From contig NC_088305.1 in assembly GCF_032854445.1 (NCBI RefSeq), positions 12,715,606 through 12,779,605 on the forward strand: a DNA stretch of 64,000 bases, read 5' to 3'. This DNA comes from Liolophura sinensis. Its lineage: Eukaryota > Mollusca > Polyplacophora > Chitonida > Chitonidae. Below the pieces are notes generated by a model. It saw nothing but the letters and a program-made list of their open reading frames with translations. It was not told where the DNA came from and did not search any database. Positions 24,301-36,767 of this stretch are shown piece by piece; the first letter of the stretch is position 1, and each line of letters opens with the position of its first letter. Both the position numbers and the translations under genes were made by a program.

Positions 24301-24819
24301 CTTTTCCTTTTTTCAGCCCCTTTGCTCACTCTTATCCAGCTGTTTAAATGTCTTCATAAAGTGCTCATTATCAGTAAATAAATTTATCATGAGTAAAAAA
24401 TCTGTTTTTTTTATTTTATTTTTCTGATATAATAAAAAAATGTAATACGAAAATAACTCAAATAACAGAGAAAAAAGTTTGAAGTGGAAATTTATTCATT
24501 TACCCAATAATGGATTTAAAATACACATAAGGATTGATTTTTGTACATTATCATCATTTTTAGAAATGTGGCTTTTAGAATCGATACCATAATTTACAAA
24601 GATCAGCAAGCTACCATTTTTATTTATAAATAATCAATCTTTATTTGATTAAAATTTTCCCAATGTTGAGTACTCTCTCATAGAAAACGGAAATAACGAA
24701 CCCAGTTTTTTCATTTGTCTGATTTTAGAACGATGTCTTCTTCCAACGGTGTCTTAGTATCATGCTATTAGTTTATAAAGGTAAGCAATATGTCAAAATA
24801 CTTATATTTATTCATTTAT
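21303..24819. other. anonymous AT-rich DNA
   Basis: About 3.5 kb without a supported gene. Frames of 101 and 128 codons on the minus strand (23595-23900, 23849-24235) overlap one another and have random-like composition. The only recognised item is a family E motif at 22717-22740. 24400-24650 is very AT-rich. Confidence 0.4.
22717..22740 (+). repeat. family E motif, copy 3
   Basis: gctttctcacgggtccgcgc then tttc. Third copy of the motif at 8564 and 11431, with a short insertion/deletion near its start. Confidence 0.45.
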
Positions 24820-24925
24820 TGATTGCCGGTTTACTCCATGCTTAAGAATGTTTGCACCCATACGATGGAGCTTAGTCTCTAGAGAATACCACCGACCTTT
24901 GGCGAGTGACTGACAAACCTTCATA
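24820..24925 (-). repeat. old SINE-like relic
   Basis: ggtttactccatgcttaaga atgtttgcacccatacgatg near the left end corresponds to the 3' end of a SINE read backwards. It is followed by ataccaccgacctttggcga and ctgacaaaccttc. Diverged member of the relic family at 19545. Confidence 0.45.
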
Positions 24926-25849
24926 TGTGACATACGTCATAATGGTGGAAAGGAAACGGTCCCAACGAAATTCATTGTAAGTCACACAAGACAACACCGT
25001 CTACAACTGTCCACCAACAAGGTCAGGAAATCAGTAGAAACGCGGGAATCAACAGTGATCCCATGTCTTCCTTAAAACAGAGAATGAAAGGCAAACACTG
25101 TATGATACTGATCTCTGTTAAACCATGGCAAAGATGACAAATATGCGGTCACCATGCGCTAACAGAACGGGGGTCAACAAATATACTTTTATATAATTTT
25201 AAGAGACCCTACTTTGATTAGTGACACTCGTCCTTGGGAATTTGAATTTGGATTTTATTTCAGCGGTTGACGGCATGAACTGTGATTTGGGTACTTCGCT
25301 GTTTACTATCACATTTTCCTAAACGCTGAGCACGAATGTCGTCGATTTGCAGATCTTCTTTTTATATACATAATATTTGACTTCAGAAACATAGCGCTGT
25401 TGTGACGATAGCTTTTACAGCTGAGAGATCACTTTTCTTCGATAGGCACACATCCGAGCGTTTGTTCTCGTGTTCTCGTCTAGAAAGCTCTGTCATCTTG
25501 GATCGTAATTATGTTGAATTTGGCCATATTGGCATAAGTTCAGTGGCCAGATACTTTGTATTTGGTTGAAGGAATGTTGGCATTGTATGCGGCAATTATA
25601 TTTGTAGATCCTCGTTTATGGGGCCATGTGAACCATGTTGGCTGCTAGCCACTGAAAGTAGGCCTACCTTTTAACATAGTTATACCGTCATCAATATTCC
25701 CATCTTCCTATAGGTGTAATGGCTACATGAACACACCGCTGTTGATTCTAGTAAAATGCTGCTTCCTGCAAGAACTGGCTTCGGACCGTGACTTATACCA
25801 CTAATTCCTTTGTATACTGACTACACTCTGCAACATAGACTTATTGACG
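24926..25849. other. anonymous DNA
   Basis: No recognised feature. Confidence 0.4.
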
Positions 25850-25985
25850 GATTCTTATTTGACGCCATATTCGATGATGTTTCTTTAATTTGTCGATAAG
25901 GGTTATTTGTCTAGATTTAGAAAACTGGAGCGTTTAGAATAAACCACAGACCTTTGGCAAATTACAGTCGGACATTCCAACGGAG
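25850..25985 (-). repeat. old SINE-like relic
   Basis: Degenerate: 'tgacgccatattcgatgatg' at the left and 'aaaccacagacctttggcaa' at the right keep the order of the relic family (19545, 24820). Confidence 0.3.
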
Positions 25986-25999
25986 TGCACTGACTTCTG

Positions 26000-26165
26000 A
26001 AAGCCACACCCGACCGGTCCTTGACCAGTGAGGTCGGCGGTTCAAATCCAGATCTTGCTAATTCGGCTCTGCCTTTCAGTCAGCTGATTTTTGGGGCACC
26101 TGGCGCGGACGGCAACTTACTCTGAACCCTCCGGTTCCTCTACTCACAAATCAAAATAGCTGAAC
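26000..26165 (+). mobile_element. tRNA-like SINE head of another family
   Basis: ggcggttcaaatccagatct at about 26035-26054 contains a near-consensus RNA polymerase III box B (ggttcaaatcc). The body that follows (ctgatttttggggcacctgg ... aaccctccggttcctc) is not SINE1 or SINE2. Box A is not clear. Probably a partial SINE of a third family. Confidence 0.4.
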
Positions 26166-26260
26166 ACGATGTTAATCACGGCATAAATGTTTTTATATTT
26201 TAGTTTCCAATGTAGGTAACTAATTTACAGAAAACATTACACTGTATTTAAAAACGAGGC

Positions 26261-26508
26261 GAGGGGACTGCGTGACCCATGGGGTTGGCACGCCAGGGCG
26301 ACGCAACGACATGACCAATGCGGTCGTTCTGAGATCAAGTCCAGCTCATGCTGGCTTCCTCTGCGGTCGTACGTGGTAAGGTTTTCAGCAACCTGCAGAT
26401 GGTCGTGGGTTCCCCCCGGGATCAGCCCGGTTTCACTCACCATAATGCTGGCCACCGTCGTATAAGTGAATTATTCTTGAGTACGGCGTAAAAAAAAAAA
26501 AAAAAAAA
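26261..26508 (+). mobile_element. SINE1 copy with poly(A) tail
   Basis: The head is degenerate up to about 26310, then gaccaatgcggtcgttctga and the usual body follow to cttgagtacggcgta and a pure A tract (26490-26508) instead of the (AAAT)n tail. This shows tail variation within the family. The 118-codon minus-strand frame that runs into it is spurious. Confidence 0.8.
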
Positions 26509-27724
26509 CGCGACCTCTTGATTTTGCACTGTGGTCGGTGGTTTCGTTCAGTATGTTGGAGGCCAATGATTTTCATTGGATTGTAGGGTACAAACACACA
26601 GGAAGAATGACTGACCATATCAATCACATATGATATATGCATCAGGTTTACTTTACATAAATACTGAGATTGCCAATACAGCTTACGTAGCATAGTTATA
26701 CAGTGTTTGTTCTTGCGATTTGAATGATATGCTGCCATTACAGGCAGACAAATATCCCCACGATCGTTCACAGAATTAGACAGCAACACCAGTTTCTTGC
26801 AGGTATTTCTTAAAAGCTTGTTGTGCTAAGAGTAGAAAAAAACTGATATAGGTGGGAGTAGGTTGGGGGTAGGAATTGTCAGATAGTAATGTACGTGCAA
26901 AGGTTTGCGACGGGTTTATTTGCTTGCCAATGAAAGCTACACAGAGGTAGAAAATTATATAGGTAATTGATATATGTGATGATGGTTATTTAGGATATAC
27001 ACACTGCTGCATAGCGGTATAAATCCATTGAACTGGATAATTTCTGGCATGACCCGGAATTGTACATGCATCGCTTTATAAAACAGGTAATAAAAACAAG
27101 CTTTTTATAAACATTTCAAAACAGGCGTAGGAGAAATTGTACTGGGGGCTTTCGGGTATAATACTTATGATTCAAAGCTCAGAGTTAAATAACAGCGGTA
27201 GAGCAAAATTTGTACAGAAATATAGGACCTTGTTCATCCGATTCGTATGTCGATGACATTTATCACAGCACAAAGATAGCACCGATAATTTAACTGAAAG
27301 GTATATTGGCATAGACAAGCCTATTGATCTTGATTTAATTCTGCGGGGAAATTCTGTTGAGTGAAATGAACGCACCGCTGATAGCAGCGCCAAACACTCA
27401 CAGAATGTTGTAAGTTTATCCTCCAGAAATGACGGTGTGGTTGCTTAATTTTTGCTACTAATGACGGATTGCGTTTGATGTCGACCGCAGTGCCGCTTTC
27501 CGTCTGATGTCGTGAATGCTCTTGGGAAGGAATAATGGCCTTATGTAGGTCTAACCTTTATAATTCCATTTTGGTGCCTAATATGCTTCGCGGTTGGGAT
27601 TTTTTTTCATCCAAATGGCTGACACACGGAGTACAGGGCCCAGTTTCACAATGCGGCGTACGACATTTTTTTTATCTGTCGTGCGATATTTTGTAGGTTA
27701 CTAATATTATTATTATAATAGTTT
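26509..27724. other. anonymous DNA
   Basis: Nothing recognised. Positions 27570-27640 weakly recall family D (attttggtgcctaatatgct) but too weakly to call. Confidence 0.35.
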
Positions 27725-27734
27725 TATTGTTATA

Positions 27735-28240
27735 TCATTTCATCTACTAAGGTTAGGAATCGTCCGAAAATTTCTGGTTTATTACCGAACGGACTGCTCT
27801 GGTTGTACTCCTCTAAGGTGTATGTCCTTCATTATATTGTATTCCTGCATAAACCAAGATTCTGCTGGTGGACTAAGCTTCCAAGAGGCCTTGTCCCTTT
27901 GCTTTGTTTTCGTTGCGATTATATGTTAAATGTGATGACAACACAACATTTTGAGTAATTCTAGACCAGTGACGTACTAATATATTGCAATTAACATCAC
28001 TTCATTTGTTTTTACCTAATTCTGCTTAACCTAAGAGGGCGTGTAATTTGCTACCATTTATGCATTTAGCTGAACAGTTAGAATAAAACCCTGACTGAGG
28101 TAAACTGACAAGCGGCGGTATTTCACCGGTTACGTGCGACCATTTGCCGGCTTATCAAACTGTCGTCGCTGTTCTGGTTGTACCCTCTGTGCTGTTCGTC
28201 TTCGATTATATTTTGAGCCTTATGACTTGCCCTTGGGAAC
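27735..28240 (+). repeat. family C repeat, nearly complete plus-strand copy
   Basis: Order: tctaaggtgtatgtccttca, then attcctgcataaaccaagat / ctgctggtggactaagcttc / atgttaaatgtgatgacaac / ttgagtaattctagaccagt / gtaatttgctaccatttatg / gaacagttagaataaaaccc / tgactgaggtaaactgacaa / tttcaccggttacgtgcgac / ctgtcgtcgctgttctggtt. This is the best reference copy for the family. It sits at the left edge of segmental copy A. Confidence 0.75.
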
Positions 28241-28662
28241 GGTCACAAAGACACAATCCACTCTGTCTGAAATCTGATGCCTATTTTCAAAATCCGCTTT
28301 CGGGCTGGATAGAAAAAATAGCTAGCTTCCTTTAATGGCATGACTTTTAGACATTCTTTCAAAATCACGTGATTTCTGATCCACTATCGTCTGCTCATAA
28401 TCACTTACCGCGCCCTCTGTTCTGAGAGGGAGATAAATCTTGCCAGGGGGCAGTCTCCGTGACAGCGCATTTCAGCTTCATTAATAAATGTAACCCAACA
28501 CCTATAGACAGACGAGACAGATCGCCACAGACGGGTTTCTCGAAATCACTGACTTCAAGGAGGCGTTATAACTTCAAACATGACCACTAGATCGATAAAT
28601 AGTAACAACCGATAGTCATCCATAACGTATGATATTTGGTCCATTGTGCACCATAGTTCTAT

Positions 28663-28790
28663 TTATTTATTTATCTATTTGATTGGTGTTTTACGCCGTA
28701 CGCCCGTAATATTTCACTTATACGACGGTGGCCAGCATTATGGTGGTGGAAACCGGGCAGAGCCCTTGGGAAACCCACGACCATCCGCAG
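28663..28790 (-). mobile_element. SINE1, 5'-truncated, with 14-bp target-site duplication
   Basis: The 3' half of SINE1 on the minus strand, bounded by identical caccatagttctat copies at 28649-28662 and 28791-28804. The other segmental copy has a single uninterrupted caccatagttctat at about 34670-34683, i.e. an empty site, so this insertion post-dates the duplication. Confidence 0.95.
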
Positions 28791-28939
28791 CACCATAGTT
28801 CTATATTAAATGCCAACATATGATATAGTGTAGCGATCTTGATCAGCTGAATATATACTAGGCTTAAATACAGATTCCTAGGCTTAGATACATATACCTA
28901 GACTTAAAATACAGATACTTATTCTTAAAATACAGATAC

Positions 28940-29160
28940 AAACATAAAGGCTGCCTGGCTGCCTTACTGTCGAGCTGACTGATTGCTTTTGTGTCGGTTA
29001 AACTGACTGCATTAGTGTTAGTCAGACTGTTGGCCTTACTGTCGCTCTGACTTACTAATCGTCTCGCTGACTTGCCGGGTCGGTCTCACTGACTGTCGAT
29101 CTGACTGGCTGATTGTGTGTCTCTGGCTGGTTGAGTCATTAGCTGACACAGAGTTTCATT
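28940..29160. repeat. degenerate CTGACTGA-rich simple repeat
   Basis: Imperfect repeats built on ctgactgactg and ctgtcggtctgactg, with a matching tract at 34795-34990 in segmental copy B. The tract therefore predates the duplication. Confidence 0.7.
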
Positions 29161-29244
29161 CTAAAAAAAATGCATTCATGTTAGTTGTCACTTATTAGTC
29201 ATTGCTGGTTTAGAATGCTCTGTTTTCACCACATTAAAGGCTGA

Positions 29245-29590
29245 CAGACTTGAACATACAATATTGAAAATTGTCCACAAACAGGGCTTTAGTTATTAAA
29301 ATTTGAATTATCTTGCAAGTTAAAATAAATAATCCAAGTAACACAATCCATCGATTATGGATAGTATTAATTACCCTATATATCCGCCAATGTTACGACT
29401 TCATGGCATAAAGGAACATCCACACCGTGTCATAACGAGACACAACTCAAAATATCCGCATTGGAGGTTGTAGAACTAATCATTTGTCAGGCACGATTAT
29501 AGCTGAACTATAGGTGAACGAACTTGATGTCACTGCTTTGGAGGCTCGATTCAAAATTGTGATCAACGTCTCTTGCTTGTGTATAAACAC
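29245..29590. other. non-homologous block inside copy A
   Basis: Flanked by sequence shared with copy B (ctctgttttcaccac on the left, ctggtctcgcacc on the right), but the interior has no counterpart in B, where an unrelated block of about 200 bp (35110-35298) occupies the same place. Confidence 0.6.
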
Positions 29591-30474
29591 ACCTGGTCTC
29601 GCACCCGAAGGCTTATTTTGTACTAACGCTATATTCCTGTCTCTCGTAACTGACATCTGTGACTTTTACGTGTTGCGCCATTCCCGTCCCACGGACGTGA
29701 CGTTGTGGTAGACAGGCTTATGGTTGTATAGAGCATGTCGATAGTCAGTTGAGGATCAAACTTGGCCAGTCTCCCCTGCGGCGAACCGTCAAGGCGTGCT
29801 CAATCGCCCTCCATCAGTTGGGAGTTGGATAACTTCCCCCTCGTAAAATCTTTGCCTCGGCTGTGAAGTTTTATTTTTGGGTTCCCCACGGCTAAAACAG
29901 GCTCGCTTACTAAAGATAAAGTAGCATGTGATACAACCAGTAACCCTTTAACGATTAACCCGGCATTAGCTCCAAGTGGCTCCGATTTCAAAGAACGGAA
30001 GCCACACGAGACGCTAATAAGTGACCGCCCTTTTCGCGTATCGGATGAGGTTTGAAGCGTAAGGGGCAGCCTTGTGCGTGATTTGGAACCCAAGACGTCT
30101 GCAGGCAGTCAAAAGCCTGAAACACACGATGTTCTCTACAAATTGTGATATCGGTTACTTTAAAGGCGGTGACAAGGTTCCACAGAAACATAGGATAAAT
30201 GTCCTTGTAAATTCATTCTATCAAATGAATATAGGCAAAGTTTGGTCAAAGGAAAGATTATCTACCTTTGTTTAGTATATGGAGTATCTCTTGATTAGCG
30301 CCAGTTAGGTCGCAAGTTTGTATCTAATCTCCGCCTATTTGGCTGCGGCTGAAGTCAGATCTTGAAATTTATCAGGTATCCCTGGGAAGATACCGTGGTT
30401 TCGCCAATGCTGAACAGAATTCCCTCCGCTCAGTAACATCGCTAGCACGTGTATGTTAAAGATCGTCAGTACAA

Positions 30475-30790
30475 CCGGGATCAGTAGATCCAGTGTCAAT
30501 CCTGGGTCACACCTAAGACTTTGAAAGAGGGAGTTGTAACTTCCTCGGTTGGCGTTCAGCATGAAGGGGGAAGTGCAACAAATGGATGATCCGTATCAGT
30601 ATAATGGCTCGGGTGGGGTAGATTACTTGCCTTTGGTAAGTCGTCTCTGTGAAACAGCACTAGATAAAAGAGCGGTGGAAATCCGTCCTGCAACAAATAG
30701 GCACATTACACGCACTGTAAGGATTCCTTCTTCGTCATATGACTGAAAAATTGTTAAGTACGACGTTAAACCCCATGCACTCACTCACTC
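30475..30790 (+). mobile_element. SINE2, 5'-truncated copy
   Basis: Begins in the degenerate head (gatccagtgtcaatcctggg, tcacacctaagactttgaaa) and ends tacgacgttaaaccccatgc plus CACT repeats. Segmental copy B shows the uninterrupted site near 36150 (cagtacaaaagccatttaaa), so insertion followed duplication. The 65-codon frame across it is not a gene. Confidence 0.85.
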
Positions 30791-31072
30791 ATTCCAACAG
30801 CTATTCAAAGACATAAGTAAATAAATCCAGTGTTTATAGCTGTTGTCTTTGAGAAACCATTTTACCAGTTTGGTTTCCAATTGTTCAATGTTTTCGCTGT
30901 ATATTTTTAGGCAACGTAAACCCTACACTTCGTAATGCCAACCGTAATATAATATTTATTATTTAAAAAGTCAAATGTATTTTTACCTATATTCCCAACA
31001 CTTCCCGGATGCATTTCTGATACATACTGAATCTGCTGAAGTCCGGACAATTTCATAGACAAGTCTTAGTCA

Positions 31073-31116
31073 ATACCGTTTAACTATAGATGCCAATAAC
31101 GTCCGTTAAACGGTAT
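31073..31116. repeat. perfect 12-bp stem-loop
   Basis: ataccgtttaac at 31073-31084 and its exact reverse complement gttaaacggtat at 31105-31116 flank a 20-nt loop. It lies in a part of segmental copy A deleted from copy B. No function is indicated. Confidence 0.75.
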
Positions 31117-31655
31117 AATTGTGAGCAGACAAACACCAAGAGATACCATATCATTTTGGTTTGACTGTTAAAGAATGCCAGATAACTTTATAACGGTTCC
31201 ATAGATATTTGTAATAAAATTTAAACACGCAATTCGAAATTAAGACTGCACAGATAACAGAGGAATTAACGTTCCCGCCTTTACCATGATGTATAGGTAT
31301 TTATATTTGACTACGCTATCTCATATTGTTAACCTGTGACAGTTGAGTGCACTGGCAACTGCCTACACCACATCCCAACTATATAGGACTACCGCTTATA
31401 CCACGCTCATTTTTTGTAACTGATCGAAACCAATTCCACCGACAGAAAATGCTGCAGAATTTGAGCACTGTTCCCACAGAGTAATCGAGTCGTATGTCTA
31501 CACAATTATACGTTTCACTTTCGTATCTATTTTAGGGCGGATTATACTGGCACTTTACTAGGATGCAAATTCGTTAATAATTCAGTAATCAATCTATGGG
31601 GTTTCAGTTTGTATACGAGTAAAAGGATACTTTCGATAAGGGTTTCCTTAACCGT

Positions 31656-33556
31656 ATAATCATTTCAGTAACAGATAAAAGTTATTTACAGGTTTTGGTC
31701 CTATTTCTGTATCACTATTTTTGTATCGAATGTGTCAGGTGTTACGTAACTACGATTTCTGGCTGTCCTAACAGTAATTTAAAAAAAAAAATTAACCAAA
31801 GGCGTTTCCAATAGGCCAGAGCTAGCATAAAGTGTAAGGATGGAACTAAGGCCCCTAACTGAAACTAGCAGAAGCACCAATGGCATACTGTAAAGATCGG
31901 CCTATTTGAGAGTGGCTAGATTTCATAAACGTTATCACTCATCAGTTTTCAATGGTCTCTCTAGGTTAAACATAATCAGATTTAGAAATATTTATACAAA
32001 TATGTATCACTTGCGCTTTAATTTCAAGAGTTGCTATATTAAGCTATATATCGTATATATCTATATTACTATTTTATCCAGGCCATGGAGCAAAATTATC
32101 ATGTTTATTTGATTATTATTTAAAGCTGTATCTGACACAATTTGCACTTGTATCGACAAGTAACTTACAAACCTTTCTTTCTGTGACGTACAGCGGATTA
32201 ACGTGTTATTATCGGAATCAAGTATGTACACCGCGAATGGGGCTTGTTTTGTAATTCTTGCATCAGCTAAGGCGTTTACTTTGCGCTTTTCAACTAATCG
32301 GTGTCCAGTATGTATTATTGTATAATCCTTACGTAGATGTCTTTGGCTACAGGAAGTGTCCAGTCTGCCATTGAGAGAATATGTGCATATTATCACAGGG
32401 ATCTAGTCTGTAGAGCTTATTGTAATCAGCTTGGGATACACTTTTCTCTATACATAGCTCGCTGTTTATGAAAATTTAAGTGGAATGCGCTTGCCGCCCT
32501 AAATCCGTCTATGAGTAAACTACCCACATGTACCTTAGGTTGTATTAACCCTGTCTCTAGCAGTAAGGCATTTGCCCTATGATTTGATTACGATGAAGAC
32601 TGCATTCATTCGGGCCACAAACTGGTTGTACTATTGTCCACGTGGCGTACTGCCACGGCCATTTATTGATACAGTATTGCCTGCAATAAGATTTTATATT
32701 AATACTTACTTTACAAATCTGTCACGTTGAGCTCTCCTTTACCATAGTAACTTTATTGTGTGTTACAAATTCCGGGAATTAAATATCATCTAATGTATGT
32801 GTATATTGTTTGTGTTGCCACGCTTGATTCCATGTATGACAACATCAGTTGGGTAATAATAGAAATGCCCTTTCAGTTTGTTACTTATTCCACTCATGAG
32901 ACATTAGCATCAGATGAGTTCACAAGTGATGTTTGAAAACCTTAAACTATGGTTCAGTGAGCGGAGGCAAACAAAGCAATTAGCAAACTGTGCCCATTCA
33001 GTTCGCTTTTTATGGCCAAGGATAAGGCTGACAATCAATAAAAAACACACACATTGAGAAATATCTGCGTTGTCACCAGTTGCCACCGGTCATAACTCAG
33101 AATCTGAGTTTAATTTGTGATTCTGTGTAACCCGATGTTATGGGGCGAAAATTTAACATAGAAGTGCTAGTCACAAAACAACAGGGAACATTTTGTTTGA
33201 ATTTATTACTTCCAGTGTCAGTGTTCGGTCGGCATTTTTTGTCTGTTTGTATACATTTATCTGGCTGTCTGTATGTTTTTGTCCATCTGCCTGTCAGCAA
33301 GCTTAAGGAATGAAAAATTTGACCAATCTGTTAAAGTTTGGTGACAGTCCGGTTACAGGAAACGGGTTGGCCAGAAATTCAGATTATTGCCCATTTGTCA
33401 TTAGGTTAGTGAAGGAATTTGTACATTCAGCCGTGATGGTGGATTCGGCTCTTATAAAACGTATATCAAAACTTATATGCTACGAATCTGTGTTATGACC
33501 TGGTCAGGGGCTATTCTTGTAACGCCCACACCCTACCCTGCTCTGAGTTATGGCCT
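31656..33556. other. spacer between segmental copies, anonymous
   Basis: No clear repeat. A 111-codon minus-strand frame (32061-32396) has no domain-like feature and no splice context; it was not called. Confidence 0.4.
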
Positions 33557-33566
33557 AAAAGATTAT

Positions 33567-33812
33567 TACCCAGGAGCCTCTCACCAATGCGATCTCTGTG
33601 AGTTCAAGTCCAGCTCATGCTGGCTTCCACTTCGGCTGTACGTGGGAAGGTCTTTCAACAATCTGCGGATGGTCGTGAGTTGCCCCCGGGCTCTGCCCTG
33701 TTTTCTCCCACCATAATGCTGGCCGCCGTCGTATGAGTGAAATATTCTTGAGTACGGCGTAAAACACCAATCAAATAAATAAATAAATATATAAATATAT
33801 AAATAAATAACC
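33567..33812 (+). mobile_element. SINE1, 5'-truncated, with 10-bp target-site duplication
   Basis: Starts at tacccaggagcctctcacca in the SINE1 head and runs to cttgagtacggcgtaaaaca and an AAAT/ATAT tail. Bounded by aaaagattat at 33557-33566 and 33813-33822. It ends about 11 bp before segmental copy B begins. Confidence 0.9.
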
Positions 33813-33879
33813 AAAAGATTATGCTCAGCTCTAAGTGTTTTGTTATGTCATTTCATCTACTGATGTTAAGAATCGTCCG

Positions 33880-34245
33880 AAAATTTCTGGATTATTACCG
33901 AACGGACTGCTGTGGTTGTACTCTCTATGCTGTACGTCTTTCATTGTGAGTAATTATAGACCAATTACGCCTAATATATTGCAATTAACAACACTGCAAT
34001 TTTTTTTTACCTAACTCTGCTTAAGGCATGGTGCAAAGAGGCATGTAAATTGCTACTATTTGTGCATTTACATGAACAGTTAGAATAAAATTCAGTAAAC
34101 TGACAAGAGGCCGTATTTCACCGGTTAGGTGCAACGATTTGAAGGCTATCACACTATCGTCACTGCTAAAGCTGTACTCTCTATGCTGTTTGTCTTTAAT
34201 TATATTTTGAGCCTTATGTCTTGCCCTTGGGAACGGTCAGAATTA
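33880..34245 (+). repeat. family C repeat, internally deleted copy
   Basis: ctctatgctgtacgtctttc joins directly to tgtgagtaattatagacca, so the about 125-bp head region is missing. The rest (aacagttagaataaaattca, gtatttcaccggttaggtgc, actatcgtcactgc) is collinear with the copy at 27735. Confidence 0.7.
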
Positions 34246-36544
34246 CAAAGACTTTAAGAATCCATTCTGTCTGAAGTCTGATGTCTACTTTCCAACTCCC
34301 GGTTTTTTATGGAAAAAGTAGCTTGCTTTCTTTATGGATAACTTTTAGATATTCTTTCAAAACGTGATTTCTATCCCGCTGTGGTCCGGTCATGATCACT
34401 TACCGCGCCGTCTGTTGTGAAGGGGAGATAAATCTAGCCCGGAGGCAGTCTCCGTGTCGAAATAGATGAGATTTCCGTGACAGCGCATTACAGTTTCATT
34501 TATAAATGTTACCCAACACCTATGGACAGACGAGAGTGTAAATCTCCACAGACGGGTTTCTCGAAATCACTGATTTCAAGGAGGCGTTATAACTTCAAAC
34601 ATGACCACTAGATCGATAAATAGTAACAACCGATAGTCATCCATAACATATGATGTTTGGTTCCATTGTGCACCATAGTTCTATAGTACATGCCAACATG
34701 TGGTATGGTGTTGCCATCTTGATCAGCTGAATATATACTAGGCTTAAAATACAGATACCTATTCTTAAAATACAGATACAAACATAAGGAATGTGTGGCT
34801 GTCTTGCCGTCGGGCTGACAGATTTCCTTAGTGTCGGCCTGACTGACTGCCTTACTGTCGGTCTGACTGACTGTTTATCTCGCTGACTTCGCGTGTCTGA
34901 CTGACTGATTGACTCGCTGACTTGCCGGGTCTGACTTAATAACTGTCTCTGACTGTCGGTCTGACTGGCTGATGGTGTGTCTATGGCTGGTTGAGTCATT
35001 GGCTGACACAGTTAGAGTTTCATTTTTAAAAAATGCATTTATGTTAGTTGTCACTTATTAGACATCACTTGTCTAGAATGACTAAAACTGCTCTGTTTTC
35101 ACCACCCTGAAGGCTGGCTGTCTTCGCTAGCACAAGTACTTGGATTGGCTTTGGAAATGACAGACTGATTACGTTACTTGTTATGATTATATATCGTATT
35201 TGCTGGTTGAGTTTACAGATGTTTGGTTTAAATTCTTCTGTGTGATAAGTCAAGAAGGATACGGGGTTTCGAGTGGTGACGCAATGAAGTCCCCTACTGG
35301 TCTCGCACCTGAAGGCTTATTTTGTACTAACACTATATTCCTGTCTCTCGTAACTGACATCTGTGACAGGTATTTTCACGTGTTACCTTATTCCCGTCCC
35401 ACGGACGTGACGTTCCGGTAAACAGGCTTATGGTTGTATATAGCGTGTGTATCGTCAGTTGAGGATCTAACTAGGAGGACCGTCTTAGCGCGCTCAATCG
35501 CCCTCCATCAGGTGGGATTTGGATAACTTCCTCTTGTAATCTCTTAGCTTTGGCTGTGAAGTTTTATTTTTGGGTTCCCCACGGCTAAAACAGACTCTCT
35601 GACTAACAGATAAAGCAGCATGTGATACAAACAATAACCCTTTAACGATTATCCCGGCATTAGCTCGGTCCAAGTGGCTCCGATTTCAAAGAACGGAAGC
35701 CACACGAGACGCTAATAAGTGACCGCCTTTTCGCGTATCGGATGAGGTTTGAAGCGTAAGTGGCAGCCTTGTGCGTGATTTGCAACCCAAGACGTCTGGA
35801 AGTCGTGACAGCCTGAAACACAGCCTGTTACTTTAAAGGCTGTGACAAGGTTCCACAGAAACTTAGAATAAATGTCCTTGTAAATTCATTCCATCAAATG
35901 AATGGAGACAAAGTTAGAGCAAAGAAAAGATTATCTACCTTCCTTTAGTATATGGACTATCTCTTGATTAGCGCCTGTTAGGTCGCAAGTTCGTATCTAG
36001 TCTCCGCCTATTTGGCTGCGGCTTGAAGTCAGATCTTGAAATTTATCAGGTATCCCTGGGAAGATATCGTGCTTTTGCCAATGCTGTACAGAACTCCCTC
36101 CGCTCTGTAACATTGCTAGCAAGTGTGTTTTAAACATTCTCAGTACAAAAGCCATTTAAAGACATAAATAAATAAATCCTGTGTTTATAGTTGTTGTCTT
36201 TGAGAAACCATTTTACCAGTTTGGTGTCCAATTGTTCAATGTTTCCGCTGTATATTTCTATGTAACGTAAATCCTTACACTTTGTAATCCTAAGGGTAAT
36301 ATAACCTTTATGTTTTTCTGGATGCTTCTTATTAACAGACAAACACCGAGTGGTATCCAGTCATTTCGGCTTAGTTGTTAAAGAATGCCAGATAACTGTA
36401 TGACAGTTTCCATAGCTATTTGTAATCAAATTTACACACAGAATTCGAAATTAAGAAGGTACAGATAACAGAGGAAATACCGTTCCCATGATGTATGGGC
36501 ATTTCTGTTTGACTACAGTATATCATTTTGTTGGGTGGGGGGGG

Positions 36545-36767
36545 GGCCTCCGTGGCTCAGTTGGTTAGCGCGCTAGCGCAACGTAATGACCAGGAACCTC
36601 TCCCCCAATGTGGTCGCTTTGAGTTCAAGTACAGCTCATGCTGGCTTCCTCTCCGGACGTACGTGGGAAGGTCTGGCAGCAACCAGCAGATGGTGGTGGG
36701 CTTACCCCACCGGCTGTGTCCGGTTTCCTTCCACCATAAGGCTAGCCGCCGTCGTATAAAACACCAC
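36545..36767 (+). mobile_element. SINE1 copy with deleted 3' end
   Basis: Good head (gcctccgtggctcagttggt with box A, box B-like gagttcaagtac) preceded by a G tract. The 3' end is shortened: gccgccgtcgtat runs straight into aaaacaccac, skipping the usual aagtgaaatattcttgagtacggcg, and there is no AAAT tail. It is absent from the equivalent place in segmental copy A. Confidence 0.85.

Larger units (their letters stand above)
27725..31655 (+). repeat. segmental duplication, copy A (pairs with 33834-37045)
   Basis: Long collinear similarity to copy B. Shared landmarks in order include 'aatcgtccgaaaatttctgg' (27767 / 33870), 'tcacttaccgcgccctctgt' (28402 / 34398, one difference), 'accgatagtcatccataacg' (28609 / 34629, last base different), 'ctcgcacccgaaggcttatt' (29598 / 35304, one difference), 'acggaagccacacgagacgc' (29995 / 35693) and 'gttcccacagagtaatcgag' (31470 / 36850, small differences). 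Copy A carries a SINE1 (28663-28790) and a SINE2 (30475-30790) that B lacks, plus about 125 bp near 27825-27950 deleted from B. No protein appears conserved between copies. Confidence 0.9.

Noticed and set aside
29800-30093. 97-codon minus-strand frame in segmental copy A
   Set aside because: The corresponding frame in copy B is broken by single-base indels, so it is not conserved as a protein.
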